A DNA stretch of 32,118 bases, from positions 1 through 32,118 of the forward strand of contig CAMVED010000010.1 in assembly GCA_947166445.1 (NCBI GenBank), in the 5' to 3' direction. Under the pieces are notes generated by a model. That model was not told the DNA's origin. It did no database searches and was given only the letters and a program-made list of their open reading frames with translations. The position numbers were made by a program, and so were the translations under genes. This DNA comes from an uncultured Mycoplasmatota bacterium (lineage in GTDB: Bacteria; Bacillota_I; Bacilli_A; RF39; UBA660). Below are positions 17,245 through 27,319 of this stretch, in pieces (the stretch's first letter is position 1; each line of letters opens with the position of its first letter).

Positions 17245-18342
17245 AAATTCTTCTGTAATAATATTTGGATCATTAACTATTAAAGAGTAAATACTATTTG
17301 CTCTTTTTTCTATTTCTAAAAGAGGACTATTTATATCTTTATATTTAGTAATAATTGGTCTAGAAATATCTTTTTTAATGTTATTTAAGTATTTTTTACC
17401 ATTTTCGTTAAATCCTAAAACTCTAATATAATCTAATTCTAAGTTACATTCATTTTTTTCTAGATTAGTTAAAATATGTATAAACATTCTATTTATTTTA
17501 TTGTATGTATATCTTTTAGTTTTAGTTTTATTAATCAGTTCCTCTAGTGAATTAACACTATTTATATACTTTAGTATTCTTCCTTCAATACCCTCATCAA
17601 CACCTTCAATGTTTTTTAAGTTTTTACTATCAGTAATTATTTTATACTTTAATAACTTAAAATACTCAGTATTTTTATATAGAATATTCTTATCATATGT
17701 AATGTATTGTTTAACAGATTTGTTTTCTTTTATTAGACTTCTTATTTCACTACCACTAAGTATATTACCTGTATTATTACCGTGGTAATTATTAGTTCTT
17801 TTGATTGTGATTGGTTCTATACTATAATCATTTTTAATTATTTCTTTAATATAAGATATACCAAGTAAATCATTAGGACTATCTATTTTATCAAAGTTAA
17901 ATCTTTTTAAAGCAAGCGATAAGCTAGTAGGGTAGTTATTTCCAGTATCTAGATGTTCTTTTACAATTTTTTCAAATTCAGGGTTATTAATTTGCACATT
18001 GCCAACAGACTTTAGCTTTTCTATATCATTACATTCACTACCAAACACAATTTTATTAACTCTTAATTCATTTAATATTTTTAAGGAAGCATATGCAAAC
18101 TTATCAGCACTTTGTGTAGCATAAACAAAAGGTAGTTCCACTACTAAATCGACACCATTATCAATAGCGATATTAGTTTTATCCCATTTGTTTAAAACAC
18201 TTATTTCACCACGTTCAGTAAAATTACCTGAAATACAAGCGATAATTATTGAATTAGGATACATTTCTTTTACTTTTTTAATGTGATAAATATGTCCTTT
18301 ATGAAAAGGGTTATATTCACAAATGATACCAATTACATCCAT
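17221..18342 (-). CDS. tmcAL: tRNA(Met) cytidine acetate ligase TmcAL (YlbM)
   Basis: MDVIGIICEYNPFHKGHIYHIKKVKE...ACISGNFTERGEISVLNKWDKTNIAIDNGVDLVVELPFVYATQSADKFA; SD ggtgatttt upstream of ATG at 18342. Confidence 0.93.
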   Translation of the reverse strand: MDVIGIICEYNPFHKGHIYHIKKVKEMYPNSIIIACISGNFTERGEISVLNKWDKTNIAIDNGVDLVVELPFVYATQSADKFAYASLKILNELRVNKIVFGSECNDIEKLKSVGNVQINNPEFEKIVKEHLDTGNNYPTSLSLALKRFNFDKIDSPNDLLGISYIKEIIKNDYSIEPITIKRTNNYHGNNTGNILSGSEIRSLIKENKSVKQYITYDKNILYKNTEYFKLLKYKIITDSKNLKNIEGVDEGIEGRILKYINSVNSLEELINKTKTKRYTYNKINRMFIHILTNLEKNECNLELDYIRVLGFNENGKKYLNNIKKDISRPIITKYKDINSPLLEIEKRANSIYSLIVNDPNIITEEFTKPIYKH

Positions 18343-18369
18343 AAAATCACCAAACATATTGTACTATAA

Positions 18370-18413
18370 AAAAATAAAAAAATGAAGTGATTATTATTTG
18401 TTCTCTTCATTTT
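18370..18413 (-). terminator. Intrinsic terminator for sigma factor gene
   Basis: Minus strand AAATGAAG...CTTCATT followed by T-rich tract. Confidence 0.6.
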
Positions 18414-19089
18414 TTGCAAATTCTCTAAATATTTTAGTAATAGCACGTTTTTCGATTCTTGATACATAACTACGAGAAATATTCATATCATTTGCTATGT
18501 CTTTTTGAGTGTGTTCATCTTCATTACCAAGGCCATATCTTTTGATAATTATTTCTTGTTCTCTTTTTGACAGTTTTTTTAAGTATTTTTCTAATAACTT
18601 TATACTATCTTTAGTATACATATCTTCTACATAATCAGGTTTTGGAGTTTTTAATACATCAAGTATGGTAATGTCATTTCCTTCTTTGTCATAACCAATT
18701 GGCTCATCTAAAGATATATTGTTATTGTTTCTTTTATTACTCCTGAAAAACATAAGTATTTCATTTTCAATACACTTTGCGCAATATGTAGTTATTTTGG
18801 TACCTTTTTCTTTTGAATATGAATCAATTCCTTTTATTAATCCAATAGTACCAATGCTTATTAGATCGTCATTGTCTACTTTTGTGTTCTCATATTTTTT
18901 ACATATATGTGCAACTAATCTAAGATTATGTTCTATTAATATATCGCGTGCATTTTTATCTCCTTTTAATAATAAATTTATATATTTTTCTTCTTCTTCT
19001 TTTTTTAGAGGTTCTTTAAAAACATTATTAGAATATGATGTTTTAAATAGAACTAAAGCTTTTAAAACTGAAACTAATGTAGCTAACAT
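18394..19089 (-). CDS. sigK: Sporulation sigma factor SigK-like (RNA polymerase sigma-70 family)
   Basis: HNLRLVAHICKKYENTKVDNDDLISIGTIGLIKGIDSYSKEKGTKITTYCAKCIENEILMFFR; SLDEPIGYDKEGNDITILDVL; DIANDMNISRSYVSRIEKRAITKIFREF. Closely parallels Bacillus SigK including an N-terminal pro-region. Confidence 0.83.
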   Translation of the reverse strand: MLATLVSVLKALVLFKTSYSNNVFKEPLKKEEEEKYINLLLKGDKNARDILIEHNLRLVAHICKKYENTKVDNDDLISIGTIGLIKGIDSYSKEKGTKITTYCAKCIENEILMFFRSNKRNNNNISLDEPIGYDKEGNDITILDVLKTPKPDYVEDMYTKDSIKLLEKYLKKLSKREQEIIIKRYGLGNEDEHTQKDIANDMNISRSYVSRIEKRAITKIFREFAKNEENK

Positions 19090-19188
19090 AAGATCACCTA
19101 ATTAAAGTTATGCAAAAAAAGTCTAAAAAAGAATATTGTTTATTCAAATAAATATATTAAATCAACCATATAATATATTGGTGATTAT

Positions 19189-19668
19189 ATGAAGAATAAA
19201 ACAAGTGCTTTTAGGTTTTTATGTCAAAAAGATATAGAAGGAATATATGATATGGTGAATGCATATTTACCTGATTGTGATATAGATAGTTTGAATCAAA
19301 GTGTTATATATGAAGAAGATAGAAAAATAATATGTAAATCTATAAAAAATATTTATAATGAAATGGTTGGAAAAGAACTAGTGATTTATATTTATGAAAC
19401 AGGTGATAGATATAAAATTGAATATAAATTAGATTATATAAATTATGAAAAAACTGATAGAGATTCTAAAGAAAAAATAGTCATTGTTTTGGATAATTAT
19501 GTTTTAAAGAGGTATTTTTTGTATAAAAATGCTGATTCAATTACTACTTCAGAAGAAATATATAATTTAGAATCAAAGAATGAACTTCAAAACTATTTGG
19601 ATTCAGATTCGATTGAAAAGTGTATGCATAAGTTAAAAAATAAAAATAAAATTAGAAAAAGAACTTAA
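19189..19668 (+). CDS. Hypothetical protein
   Basis: Intact 159-aa ORF with SD ggtgattat; no family recognised. Confidence 0.65.
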   Translation: MKNKTSAFRFLCQKDIEGIYDMVNAYLPDCDIDSLNQSVIYEEDRKIICKSIKNIYNEMVGKELVIYIYETGDRYKIEYKLDYINYEKTDRDSKEKIVIVLDNYVLKRYFLYKNADSITTSEEIYNLESKNELQNYLDSDSIEKCMHKLKNKNKIRKRT

Positions 19669-19719
19669 AATGTTTCTTTTTTTTTCTATATTTGTTAAAA
19701 TATTATAAGAGGTGATAGT

Positions 19720-20385
19720 ATGAAAAATAAAGGTTTTACTTTAGTAGAAATTTTAGCGGTTATTGTTATACTTGGTATTTTAACTACAATGGCTTCTTTA
19801 GCGGTTACAAGGTATAGGAGAGAAGCTGATCAGAAAGATTTACTTAATTTACATGATGCTTTACAAACTTCATTTGCTAATTATAGAACTGTGCTTGCAA
19901 TGAGTGGTGATGTGTTTACTGGGCCTACATTAACAATAAGTAGTAGCCAGTCAAGTGATTTCGATAGATATATACAAGATTTATCATATAATGGAAAAAG
20001 ACTGAGTATATCTGATCTAGATGGTACTACTATTACATTAAGAAAAAAAGGTGATGTCCTTAATTTGGATAGTTATAAAAATGCTGTTAGGCAAGCAATT
20101 ATAGATAAAAATGCTTCATTGAGTAACGAAGAACTTAATAAAGAAATGGAGCAGCAATATATTAAAGATGCAACATGTATTGTTGAGTCTAGTATTGATA
20201 ATCCTGGAGAACCTGGTACAACGATTTCTAAGAAATGTAAAGGTACCTCTGATAATCCTGAACCTTCTAAAGATGAACTTATATGCATAAAAGCGTATTA
20301 TAAAGATGATTTGGTTATTGATGATTATAGTCCAACAAATACTGCATATTCTTTTAATGAACTTTGTACTTATTTGGGAGAATAA
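19720..20385 (+). CDS. Type IV pilin-like prepilin
   Basis: MKNKGFTLVEILAVIVILGILTTMASLAVTRYRR class III signal peptide; SD gaggtgatagt; extended -10 TGTTAAAAT at 19693-19701. Confidence 0.88.
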   Translation: MKNKGFTLVEILAVIVILGILTTMASLAVTRYRREADQKDLLNLHDALQTSFANYRTVLAMSGDVFTGPTLTISSSQSSDFDRYIQDLSYNGKRLSISDLDGTTITLRKKGDVLNLDSYKNAVRQAIIDKNASLSNEELNKEMEQQYIKDATCIVESSIDNPGEPGTTISKKCKGTSDNPEPSKDELICIKAYYKDDLVIDDYSPTNTAYSFNELCTYLGE

Positions 20386-22139
20386 TGGAAAATAAAATAA
20401 AAGTAATGGATGTCAATCTTTCTAATAAGATAGCAGCAGGAGAAGTTGTAGAAACACTAATGAATGTAGTTAAAGAGTTAGTGGAAAACTCAATAGATGC
20501 AGAATCATCTTATATTAAGGTTGATTTAATAGAATCGGGAACAAAAGAAATAACTGTAACTGATGATGGTTTTGGAATGAATAAAGAAGATGCAGTGAAT
20601 TGTTTAAAACGTCATGCTACGAGTAAACTTTATACTGATGAAGATTTATTTCATATAGAAACATTAGGTTTTCGCGGTGAAGCAATTCCATCAATTGCAT
20701 CAGTATCTAAAATGACTATTGAAACATCTAATGGTGAAGATGGTACTATTGTCGAAATAGAAGGCGGAACTATTATAAATACATCATCGTCACATTTAAG
20801 AAAAGGTACAAAGATAAATGTAAAAGATATATTTTATAATACACCTGCAAGATTAAAGTATTTAAAAAATTTACATACAGAACTAGCTAATATTTCATTT
20901 TATTTAACTAAAATGGCTTTATCAAGACCAGATATTAAATTTGTATTAACTAATAATGAAAAAATACTTTTAAACACAGATGGTTCTGGTAATTTATTGA
21001 AAGTAATAAATAGTATATATGGTCTTGAAGTAACTAAAAAAATGATAAAAATCGAAGCCTCAGATAGTGATTATGATATAAGCGGATATATATCATATCC
21101 TGAAGTAAATAGATCTTCACGTGGTTTTATTACTATTTTGGTAAATGGCAGATATATAAAAAATACAAATGTTGTAAAAACTATTCAGGAAGCATATCAC
21201 ACATATATGATGGTAGGGAAAAGTCCGATTGTGGTATTAAATATTGAAGCGGATCCATCAATTATAGATGTAAATGTTCATCCTACAAAGATGGATATTA
21301 AGTTTTCAAAACTTGAAGAATTAAAAGAACTTATTACAAAAACGATAGACTCTGCTTTAAAAAAGCTAGTATTAGTACCAGAAATAAAAGAAGCTAATAG
21401 ACCAGTAGCTAATATTAATGAAGTAACTACTATTAATACAGAAGTTGATTTTAAAGAAAAAGTCGAAGTAGAACCAGTTTTCGAAGAAATATCATTTAAT
21501 TTTGAAACTAAAGAAGAAGTAACACCTTATGAAGAGGAAAAAGAAGTAAAAAAAGAAAAACTAAAGAAAATTAATGCAATGGGTATCATAGATAAAACAT
21601 ATATATTCGGAGAAAATGAAGATGGTATGTATATAATAGATCAGCATGCAGCTCATGAAAGAATTAATTACGAAAGAATACTTAAAGAAATGAGTGAAGA
21701 GAAAGTAGAAACAGTAGACTTACTTGTACCAATAAAACTTACTTTTACAAAAGATGAATATATAAAAATAAAAGATAAAAAAGAATTAATTGAAAGTATC
21801 GGAATAAATTATGAAGAATTTGGATTAAATACTATTGTTATTAGAAAACATCCAAAATGGTTGAATAAAATTTATGCTACAGAAATACTTAGAAAGATAA
21901 TAGAAATAATTATTACTGAAAATGATTTTAAAAGAGAGAAGTTTAATGATAGATTAGCGGCTCATACAGCTTGCAGAATGTCTATAAAAGCTCATGATTA
22001 TATATCTCTTGAAGAAGCTAATAAATTAATAGAAAAACTTCTTACATGTAAAAATCCATATCATTGTCCTCATGGAAGGCCAGTAATGATTAATTATAGT
22101 TTTTATGAATTAGAAAAATTATTTAAAAGAGTTGTTTAA
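20385..22139 (+). CDS. mutL: DNA mismatch repair protein MutL
   Basis: IAAGEVVETLMNVVKELVENSIDA, DDGFGM, GFRGEA; endonuclease motif DQHAAHERINYE and C-terminal CPHGRP. Start at 20385 overlapping upstream stop (TAATG). Confidence 0.95.
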   Translation: MENKIKVMDVNLSNKIAAGEVVETLMNVVKELVENSIDAESSYIKVDLIESGTKEITVTDDGFGMNKEDAVNCLKRHATSKLYTDEDLFHIETLGFRGEAIPSIASVSKMTIETSNGEDGTIVEIEGGTIINTSSSHLRKGTKINVKDIFYNTPARLKYLKNLHTELANISFYLTKMALSRPDIKFVLTNNEKILLNTDGSGNLLKVINSIYGLEVTKKMIKIEASDSDYDISGYISYPEVNRSSRGFITILVNGRYIKNTNVVKTIQEAYHTYMMVGKSPIVVLNIEADPSIIDVNVHPTKMDIKFSKLEELKELITKTIDSALKKLVLVPEIKEANRPVANINEVTTINTEVDFKEKVEVEPVFEEISFNFETKEEVTPYEEEKEVKKEKLKKINAMGIIDKTYIFGENEDGMYIIDQHAAHERINYERILKEMSEEKVETVDLLVPIKLTFTKDEYIKIKDKKELIESIGINYEEFGLNTIVIRKHPKWLNKIYATEILRKIIEIIITENDFKREKFNDRLAAHTACRMSIKAHDYISLEEANKLIEKLLTCKNPYHCPHGRPVMINYSFYELEKLFKRVV

Positions 22140-22151
22140 GGAGGAATAAAT

Positions 22152-22910
22152 ATGTTTAATTTAAAAGGAAGAGTTGCAGTAATTACTGGAGCATCAAGTG
22201 GCTTAGGAATGCAAATGTCAAGAGCTTTTGCAAATCAAGGTGCTAATCTAGTAATACTTGCAAGAAGAATTGAAAGGTTAGAAGAATTAAAAAAAGAATT
22301 AGAAGAAAAAGGAGCAAAAGTTTTAGCAATAAAATGTGATGTAACAAGTACTTCTGATATAGATAATGCTGCTAAAATGACTGAAGAAGAATTTGGGAAA
22401 GTAGATATTCTAGTAAACTGTGCAGGATCAAGTAAAGATGCAGGAGTACTAGATATGACAGATGAAGAATGGGATTTTACTATAGCAACTGATCAAACAA
22501 GTGTCTTTAAAATGACTAGAGCTTTTGCAAATATTATGAAAAAGAACAATTATGGAAGAATAATAAATATTGCCTCAATGTACGGTTTAGTAGGTAATAC
22601 TGCTATGGGAACAGTAGCTTATCACTCATCAAAAGGTGGAGTAGTAAATATGACTAGAGCTGTAGCAGCAGAACTGGCTAAATATAACATAACTTGTAAT
22701 GCAATATGCCCAGGATACTTTGAAACAGAACTAACAAGTGCTGTACTTAATACTGACGAATTTACAGCTTATATGAAACAAACAGTACCTATGGGAAGAT
22801 ATGGCAAAGAAGGCGAACTTAATGCTGGAGCAATATTTCTAGCAAGTGATGAAGCAAGTTATGTAACTGGAGTAATACTTCCTATAGATGGTGGATATAC
22901 TTGTGTGTAA
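22152..22910 (+). CDS. SDR-family oxidoreductase (gluconate 5-dehydrogenase/FabG-like)
   Basis: TGASSGLG cofactor motif, NCAGSS, YHSSK catalytic motif, C-terminal YVTGVILPIDGGYTCV. Confidence 0.9.
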   Translation: MFNLKGRVAVITGASSGLGMQMSRAFANQGANLVILARRIERLEELKKELEEKGAKVLAIKCDVTSTSDIDNAAKMTEEEFGKVDILVNCAGSSKDAGVLDMTDEEWDFTIATDQTSVFKMTRAFANIMKKNNYGRIINIASMYGLVGNTAMGTVAYHSSKGGVVNMTRAVAAELAKYNITCNAICPGYFETELTSAVLNTDEFTAYMKQTVPMGRYGKEGELNAGAIFLASDEASYVTGVILPIDGGYTCV

Positions 22911-22935
22911 TAGAGAGAAATCTCTATTTTTTTTA
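22910..22935 (+). terminator. Intrinsic terminator
   Basis: ATAGAGA-gaaa-TCTCTAT then T8. Confidence 0.85.
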
Positions 22936-22965
22936 TAAAAAAATTTGTCATTCATATAATTTATT

Positions 22966-23349
22966 ATGAATTATGAAGAATTAAATGAAAAGCTAAAAGA
23001 GTTAAAGATTGAAGATTTTATATGGCTTATCTATATAGGTATTATATTTTTAAGTTGGTATTCTAACTCACTAGAAAGAAAATATTTCGTTTTTAATGAC
23101 CAAGTAAGTAAAGAAAAATATAGAAAAATAATAATATTTATATTTTCTATATTAGCAATAGTATATTTTTATTTTTTAAATGATTCTTATAACAGTTATA
23201 AAAATATAAAACCAAATGCTACTGAAAAGGAAAGAGAATTATTGTTTTTATCGTTTATTGCATCTTTATTTATTGTTATAAGTGGATTAATATTTTTATA
23301 TATTGCTCTTGAAGATGAAGATTTAAATGTAGAACTTGCATTCAATTAA
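22966..23349 (+). CDS. Hypothetical membrane protein
   Basis: 127-aa ORF with three hydrophobic segments; weak SD context. Confidence 0.6.
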   Translation: MNYEELNEKLKELKIEDFIWLIYIGIIFLSWYSNSLERKYFVFNDQVSKEKYRKIIIFIFSILAIVYFYFLNDSYNSYKNIKPNATEKERELLFLSFIASLFIVISGLIFLYIALEDEDLNVELAFN

Positions 23350-23372
23350 AAAGAAGGTTTTCCTTCTTTTTA
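23348..23372. terminator. Bidirectional terminator between convergent genes
   Basis: AAAAGAAGG-tttt-CCTTCTTTT. Confidence 0.8.
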
Positions 23373-23828
23373 GTTTAAAAAATAAATAGATAAATTTAGG
23401 ACCGATGCAAATATAAGCCAGATTAAATATGGTATTTGAAGATAACCTGCTGTTTTGTTTATTTTTATGAATCTATATATCATTATTGATACTAAAGAAA
23501 TTAATGCAATAATCCAAAAGAAAGAGAATAAATACCATTTTAGATTAAAAAAGAAAAGTGTCCATAACATATTAAGTATTAATTGAAGAGCGTATACTCT
23601 AAGGGCTTCTGTCTTTTTGGAACTATTTGATGTATAAATAAGATAACAAGATATTCCCATCAAAATATAGAGAATTGTCCAAACAATAGGAAAAACTATT
23701 CCCGGAGGATTAAAACTAGGCTTGTTTATACTATCAAATCCCATAGTAGAATTACCAAGTAAACTTCCAATAATTCCTACTATTAAGGGTATAACAATAT
23801 TAATAACTAAACTTTTTATATTTTTCAA
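23370..23828 (-). CDS. tspO: TspO/MBR family protein
   Basis: NKPSFNPPGIVFPIVWTILYILMGISCYLIY, LNMLWTLFFF, AGYLQIPYLIWLIFASVLN; TTG start with gggtgataat SD. Confidence 0.9.
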   Translation of the reverse strand: MKNIKSLVINIVIPLIVGIIGSLLGNSTMGFDSINKPSFNPPGIVFPIVWTILYILMGISCYLIYTSNSSKKTEALRVYALQLILNMLWTLFFFNLKWYLFSFFWIIALISLVSIMIYRFIKINKTAGYLQIPYLIWLIFASVLNLSIYFLN

Positions 23829-23941
23829 ATTATCACCCAGTAAAATATATGTCTAATTTTGAAAAATAATTCTAATGTCTATTGTTTATTTCATATAAAT
23901 GTAATATAATAATTTTATAAATATAATAAAGGGGTATACTA

Positions 23942-24577
23942 ATGAACATGCGAAAAGTATTTGGTTATTTATGTTTAGTTTTGAGTATAATATCAATAAC
24001 ATTGGGTGTTTATTTAGTAATAAACTCTTTTAAGCATGAGACTTTAGATGGAAAATATATTATAGAAAGATCAACAGACTATAACTCTGAAAAGAAAGAA
24101 CTATCAGAGGGAGAAATTAGTGTTATAAAAGATGTTAAATATATTTCAAAAGGTAGATACAAAATTGTTTTTAAAATTAATTATAATACAGGTAGCGAAA
24201 ATAAACTTTTATCAAATAAAAGCAAATTTACTATTACAGAAATAATTGGAGATAGTTTTAAACTAGATACTGATAAAATAATTATAAACAAAGATCCTAT
24301 CAAATTATATAGTTATAATACAATAACTTCAGATTATGAAATGAATTACAATAATAACACTTTTGAAATATCATTTCCAAATAATAAAATATTCAAGTAT
24401 AATACAGTTACTTTATTTATCAATCTTATAGGTAGAGATATAAATACTAAATATGTGACTTCAAAAGAATCATATTATAGTTTAATACCAAATAGGAATA
24501 ATGATTTTTACAGTAAGAAAACAATGCAATCATACATAATTGATGGCAATGGATATATAGTTTTACAAAACAAATAA
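23942..24577 (+). CDS. Hypothetical protein with N-terminal TM anchor
   Basis: VFGYLCLVLSIISITLGVYLVINSF then soluble region; promoter TTGTTT-16-TATAAT at 23883-23910; SD aaaggggt. Confidence 0.65.
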   Translation: MNMRKVFGYLCLVLSIISITLGVYLVINSFKHETLDGKYIIERSTDYNSEKKELSEGEISVIKDVKYISKGRYKIVFKINYNTGSENKLLSNKSKFTITEIIGDSFKLDTDKIIINKDPIKLYSYNTITSDYEMNYNNNTFEISFPNNKIFKYNTVTLFINLIGRDINTKYVTSKESYYSLIPNRNNDFYSKKTMQSYIIDGNGYIVLQNK

Positions 24578-24616
24578 AGTGGTTTTTACCATTTCTTATT
24601 ATAAGGGGCTGATATA

Positions 24617-27229
24617 GTGAAATACGTATATAATTTTAAAGATGGAAATAAAGATATGAGAGAAACTCTAGGAGGCAAGGGTGCAAATTTATGTGAAATG
24701 ACTAATTTGCATTTACCTGTTCCTAAAGGTTTTATTGTTTCTACTAAAGCATGTTTAAAGTATTATGAAAACGATATGACAATAAGCGAAAGAGTGCTTT
24801 TAGAAATTAATGATGCTATTGAAACTTTAGAAAAAGAAACTGGTAAAATATTTGGAAATCCTAAAAATCCTCTTTTAGTATCTGTAAGAAGTGGCGCTAG
24901 AGCATCAATGCCTGGTATGATGGATACTATTTTAAACTTAGGATTAAATGATGAGATAGTAAATTCTCCTGATTTGAAACATAATAAAAGGTTTATATTA
25001 GATTGTTATAGAAGACTTATAAGTATGTATGCCGATGTAGTAAAAGGTTTTGATAAAGATGAATTTGAGCATATATTAGAGATGTTCAAAAAGGAAAGAA
25101 ATATTAAATATGATACTGAACTTACTGAAGATAATTTAAAAAAATTAGTATTCTTATATAAAGCAAAATATCATTCTTTAGCGGGTTCTTCATTCCCAAG
25201 TGATCCAAAAGAACAATTAAATGAAGCAATTATGGCTGTATTTAGGTCATGGAATAATGAAAGAGCTAAATATTATAGAAAACTTAACGATATTCCTGAT
25301 GATTGGGGTACTGCAGTAAATGTTCAAGAAATGGTATATGGTAACTTAAATGATATGTCTGCTACTGGAGTATTATTCAGTAGAAATCCTGCTACTGGAG
25401 AAAATCATTTATTTGGAGAGTATATGATGAATGCTCAAGGTGAAGATATTGTAGCAGGTGTTAGAACTCCAGAAAATTTAGATACATTAAAGAAAAAACT
25501 ACCACTTATTTATGAAGAACTTTATATGTATAGTAAAAAGCTTGAAAAATATTACAAAGATATGCAAGATATGGAATTTACTATTGAAGATGGAAAATTA
25601 TATATATTGCAAACTAGAAATGGTAAAAGGACTGGCAGGGCTGCTATAAAAATAGCTACTGAAATGTATGAGGAAAAACTGATTAAAAAAGAAGATTTAA
25701 TAGATAGAGTTTCAGCAAATGATTTAAATAGTGTGCTTCATAAAACATTTAAAGAAGAAGATTTAAAAACAAAAGAAGTAATAACAACTGGTATTGCTGC
25801 ATCTCCTGGAGCAGGAACAGGTAAAGTATACTTTACTAGTGAGGATATAAGGAATGCTTATGAATCAGGTGAAAGAAATTTAATACTTGTTAGAACTGAA
25901 ACATCAGCAGAAGATATTGAAGGAATGAATAAAGCTTCAGCAGTTGTAACAGTTCGAGGTGGAATGACTAGTCATGCTGCAGTTGTTGCGCGTGGTATGG
26001 GAACTCCTTGTGTATCAGGGTGTGAAAACTTACAAATTGATGAACAAAGTAAAACAATAAAATATGATAATGGTTCAATAGCAGAAGGGGAGTATATAAG
26101 TGTAGATGGTACAAACGGGAAAGTATATCTTGGAGAACTTTCTACAGAAGATGCAAGTATATCTGATGAATTCAAAAGATTTGTAAAATATATTAAAGAA
26201 ATGGGCATTGTTGATGTGCGTGCTAATGCTGATAATGAAAACGATGCCAAAAAAGCTTTAGAACTTGGTACTACAGGTATAGGACTATGTAGAACTGAAC
26301 ACATGTTTTTTGAAGAAGAAAGAATCTTAAACATGAGAAAAATGATTATTTCTGAAACTAAAGAAGAAAGAGAAAAAGCATTAAGTAAATTATTACCATA
26401 TCAAAAAAACGATTTTATAAAACTATTTGAAGTTATGAATGGATTGCCAGTTACAATTAGATTACTGGATCCACCTCTTCATGAATTCTTACCTAAAGAT
26501 GAAACCGAAGTATATAAGTTAGCTCTTGAATTAAATGTTTCAAAAGAACAAATAATTAAACGTATTAATGATTTAAAAGAATTCAATCCTATGATGGGAC
26601 ATCGTGGTGTAAGACTTGGTATTACTTATCCAGAGATTATAGAAATGCAAGCTACTGCTATTTTTGAAGCAATGAAAGAAGCGCAAGAAAATGGAATATT
26701 AGTAAAACCTGAAATCATGATTCCTTTAGTGGGAACTAAAGAAGAGTTAGACTATGCTAAAAGAATAATTGATGATGTATATAGTAATATAATTAATAAA
26801 TCTAAAAAAGATTATATGATAGGAACTATGATTGAAATACCTAGAGCATCATTAATTGCAGATTCTCTAGCTAAAGAAACTGAATTTTTCTCATTTGGTA
26901 CAAATGATTTGACTCAAATGACATATGGATTTTCTAGAGATGATGCTGGTAAGTTCTTAAATGATTATTATGATAAAGGAATTATGACTTTTAATCCTTT
27001 TGAAAAATTAGATCAAAAAGGAGTAGGAAAATTAATAAAAGAAGCAATAGTTAAAGGAAAGAGAGTTAATGAAAATCTAGAACTCGGAGTATGTGGTGAA
27101 CAAGGCGCAGATGAGGATAGTATTAGATTCTTATCAAAACTTGGAATAGATTATGTATCTTGTAGCCCATATAGAGTTCCTACTGCAATACTAGCTTGTG
27201 CTAAGGCTTCTCTTGATAGTAAAAAATAG
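24617..27229 (+). CDS. ppdK: Pyruvate, phosphate dikinase
   Basis: GGKGANLCEMTNLHLPVPKGFIVSTKAC, SVRSGARASMPGMMDTILNLGLND, catalytic GGMTSHAAVVARGMGTPCVSG, C-terminal CGEQGAD. GTG start. Confidence 0.97.
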   Translation: MKYVYNFKDGNKDMRETLGGKGANLCEMTNLHLPVPKGFIVSTKACLKYYENDMTISERVLLEINDAIETLEKETGKIFGNPKNPLLVSVRSGARASMPGMMDTILNLGLNDEIVNSPDLKHNKRFILDCYRRLISMYADVVKGFDKDEFEHILEMFKKERNIKYDTELTEDNLKKLVFLYKAKYHSLAGSSFPSDPKEQLNEAIMAVFRSWNNERAKYYRKLNDIPDDWGTAVNVQEMVYGNLNDMSATGVLFSRNPATGENHLFGEYMMNAQGEDIVAGVRTPENLDTLKKKLPLIYEELYMYSKKLEKYYKDMQDMEFTIEDGKLYILQTRNGKRTGRAAIKIATEMYEEKLIKKEDLIDRVSANDLNSVLHKTFKEEDLKTKEVITTGIAASPGAGTGKVYFTSEDIRNAYESGERNLILVRTETSAEDIEGMNKASAVVTVRGGMTSHAAVVARGMGTPCVSGCENLQIDEQSKTIKYDNGSIAEGEYISVDGTNGKVYLGELSTEDASISDEFKRFVKYIKEMGIVDVRANADNENDAKKALELGTTGIGLCRTEHMFFEEERILNMRKMIISETKEEREKALSKLLPYQKNDFIKLFEVMNGLPVTIRLLDPPLHEFLPKDETEVYKLALELNVSKEQIIKRINDLKEFNPMMGHRGVRLGITYPEIIEMQATAIFEAMKEAQENGILVKPEIMIPLVGTKEELDYAKRIIDDVYSNIINKSKKDYMIGTMIEIPRASLIADSLAKETEFFSFGTNDLTQMTYGFSRDDAGKFLNDYYDKGIMTFNPFEKLDQKGVGKLIKEAIVKGKRVNENLELGVCGEQGADEDSIRFLSKLGIDYVSCSPYRVPTAILACAKASLDSKK

Positions 27230-27254
27230 AACTAAGATTTATTCTTAGTTTTTA
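27230..27254 (+). terminator. Intrinsic terminator after ppdK
   Basis: AACTAAG-atttatt-CTTAGTT then TTTT. Confidence 0.8.
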
Positions 27255-27319
27255 TGCTTATAATATAGAAAAAAACATGATTTTATGGTATAATATAGGT
27301 GAATGATGAGGTGATAATA

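Noticed and set aside
17501-19105. Plus-strand ORFs 17501-17788 and 18719-19105
   Set aside because: Antisense to tmcAL and sigK, which have clear family motifs.
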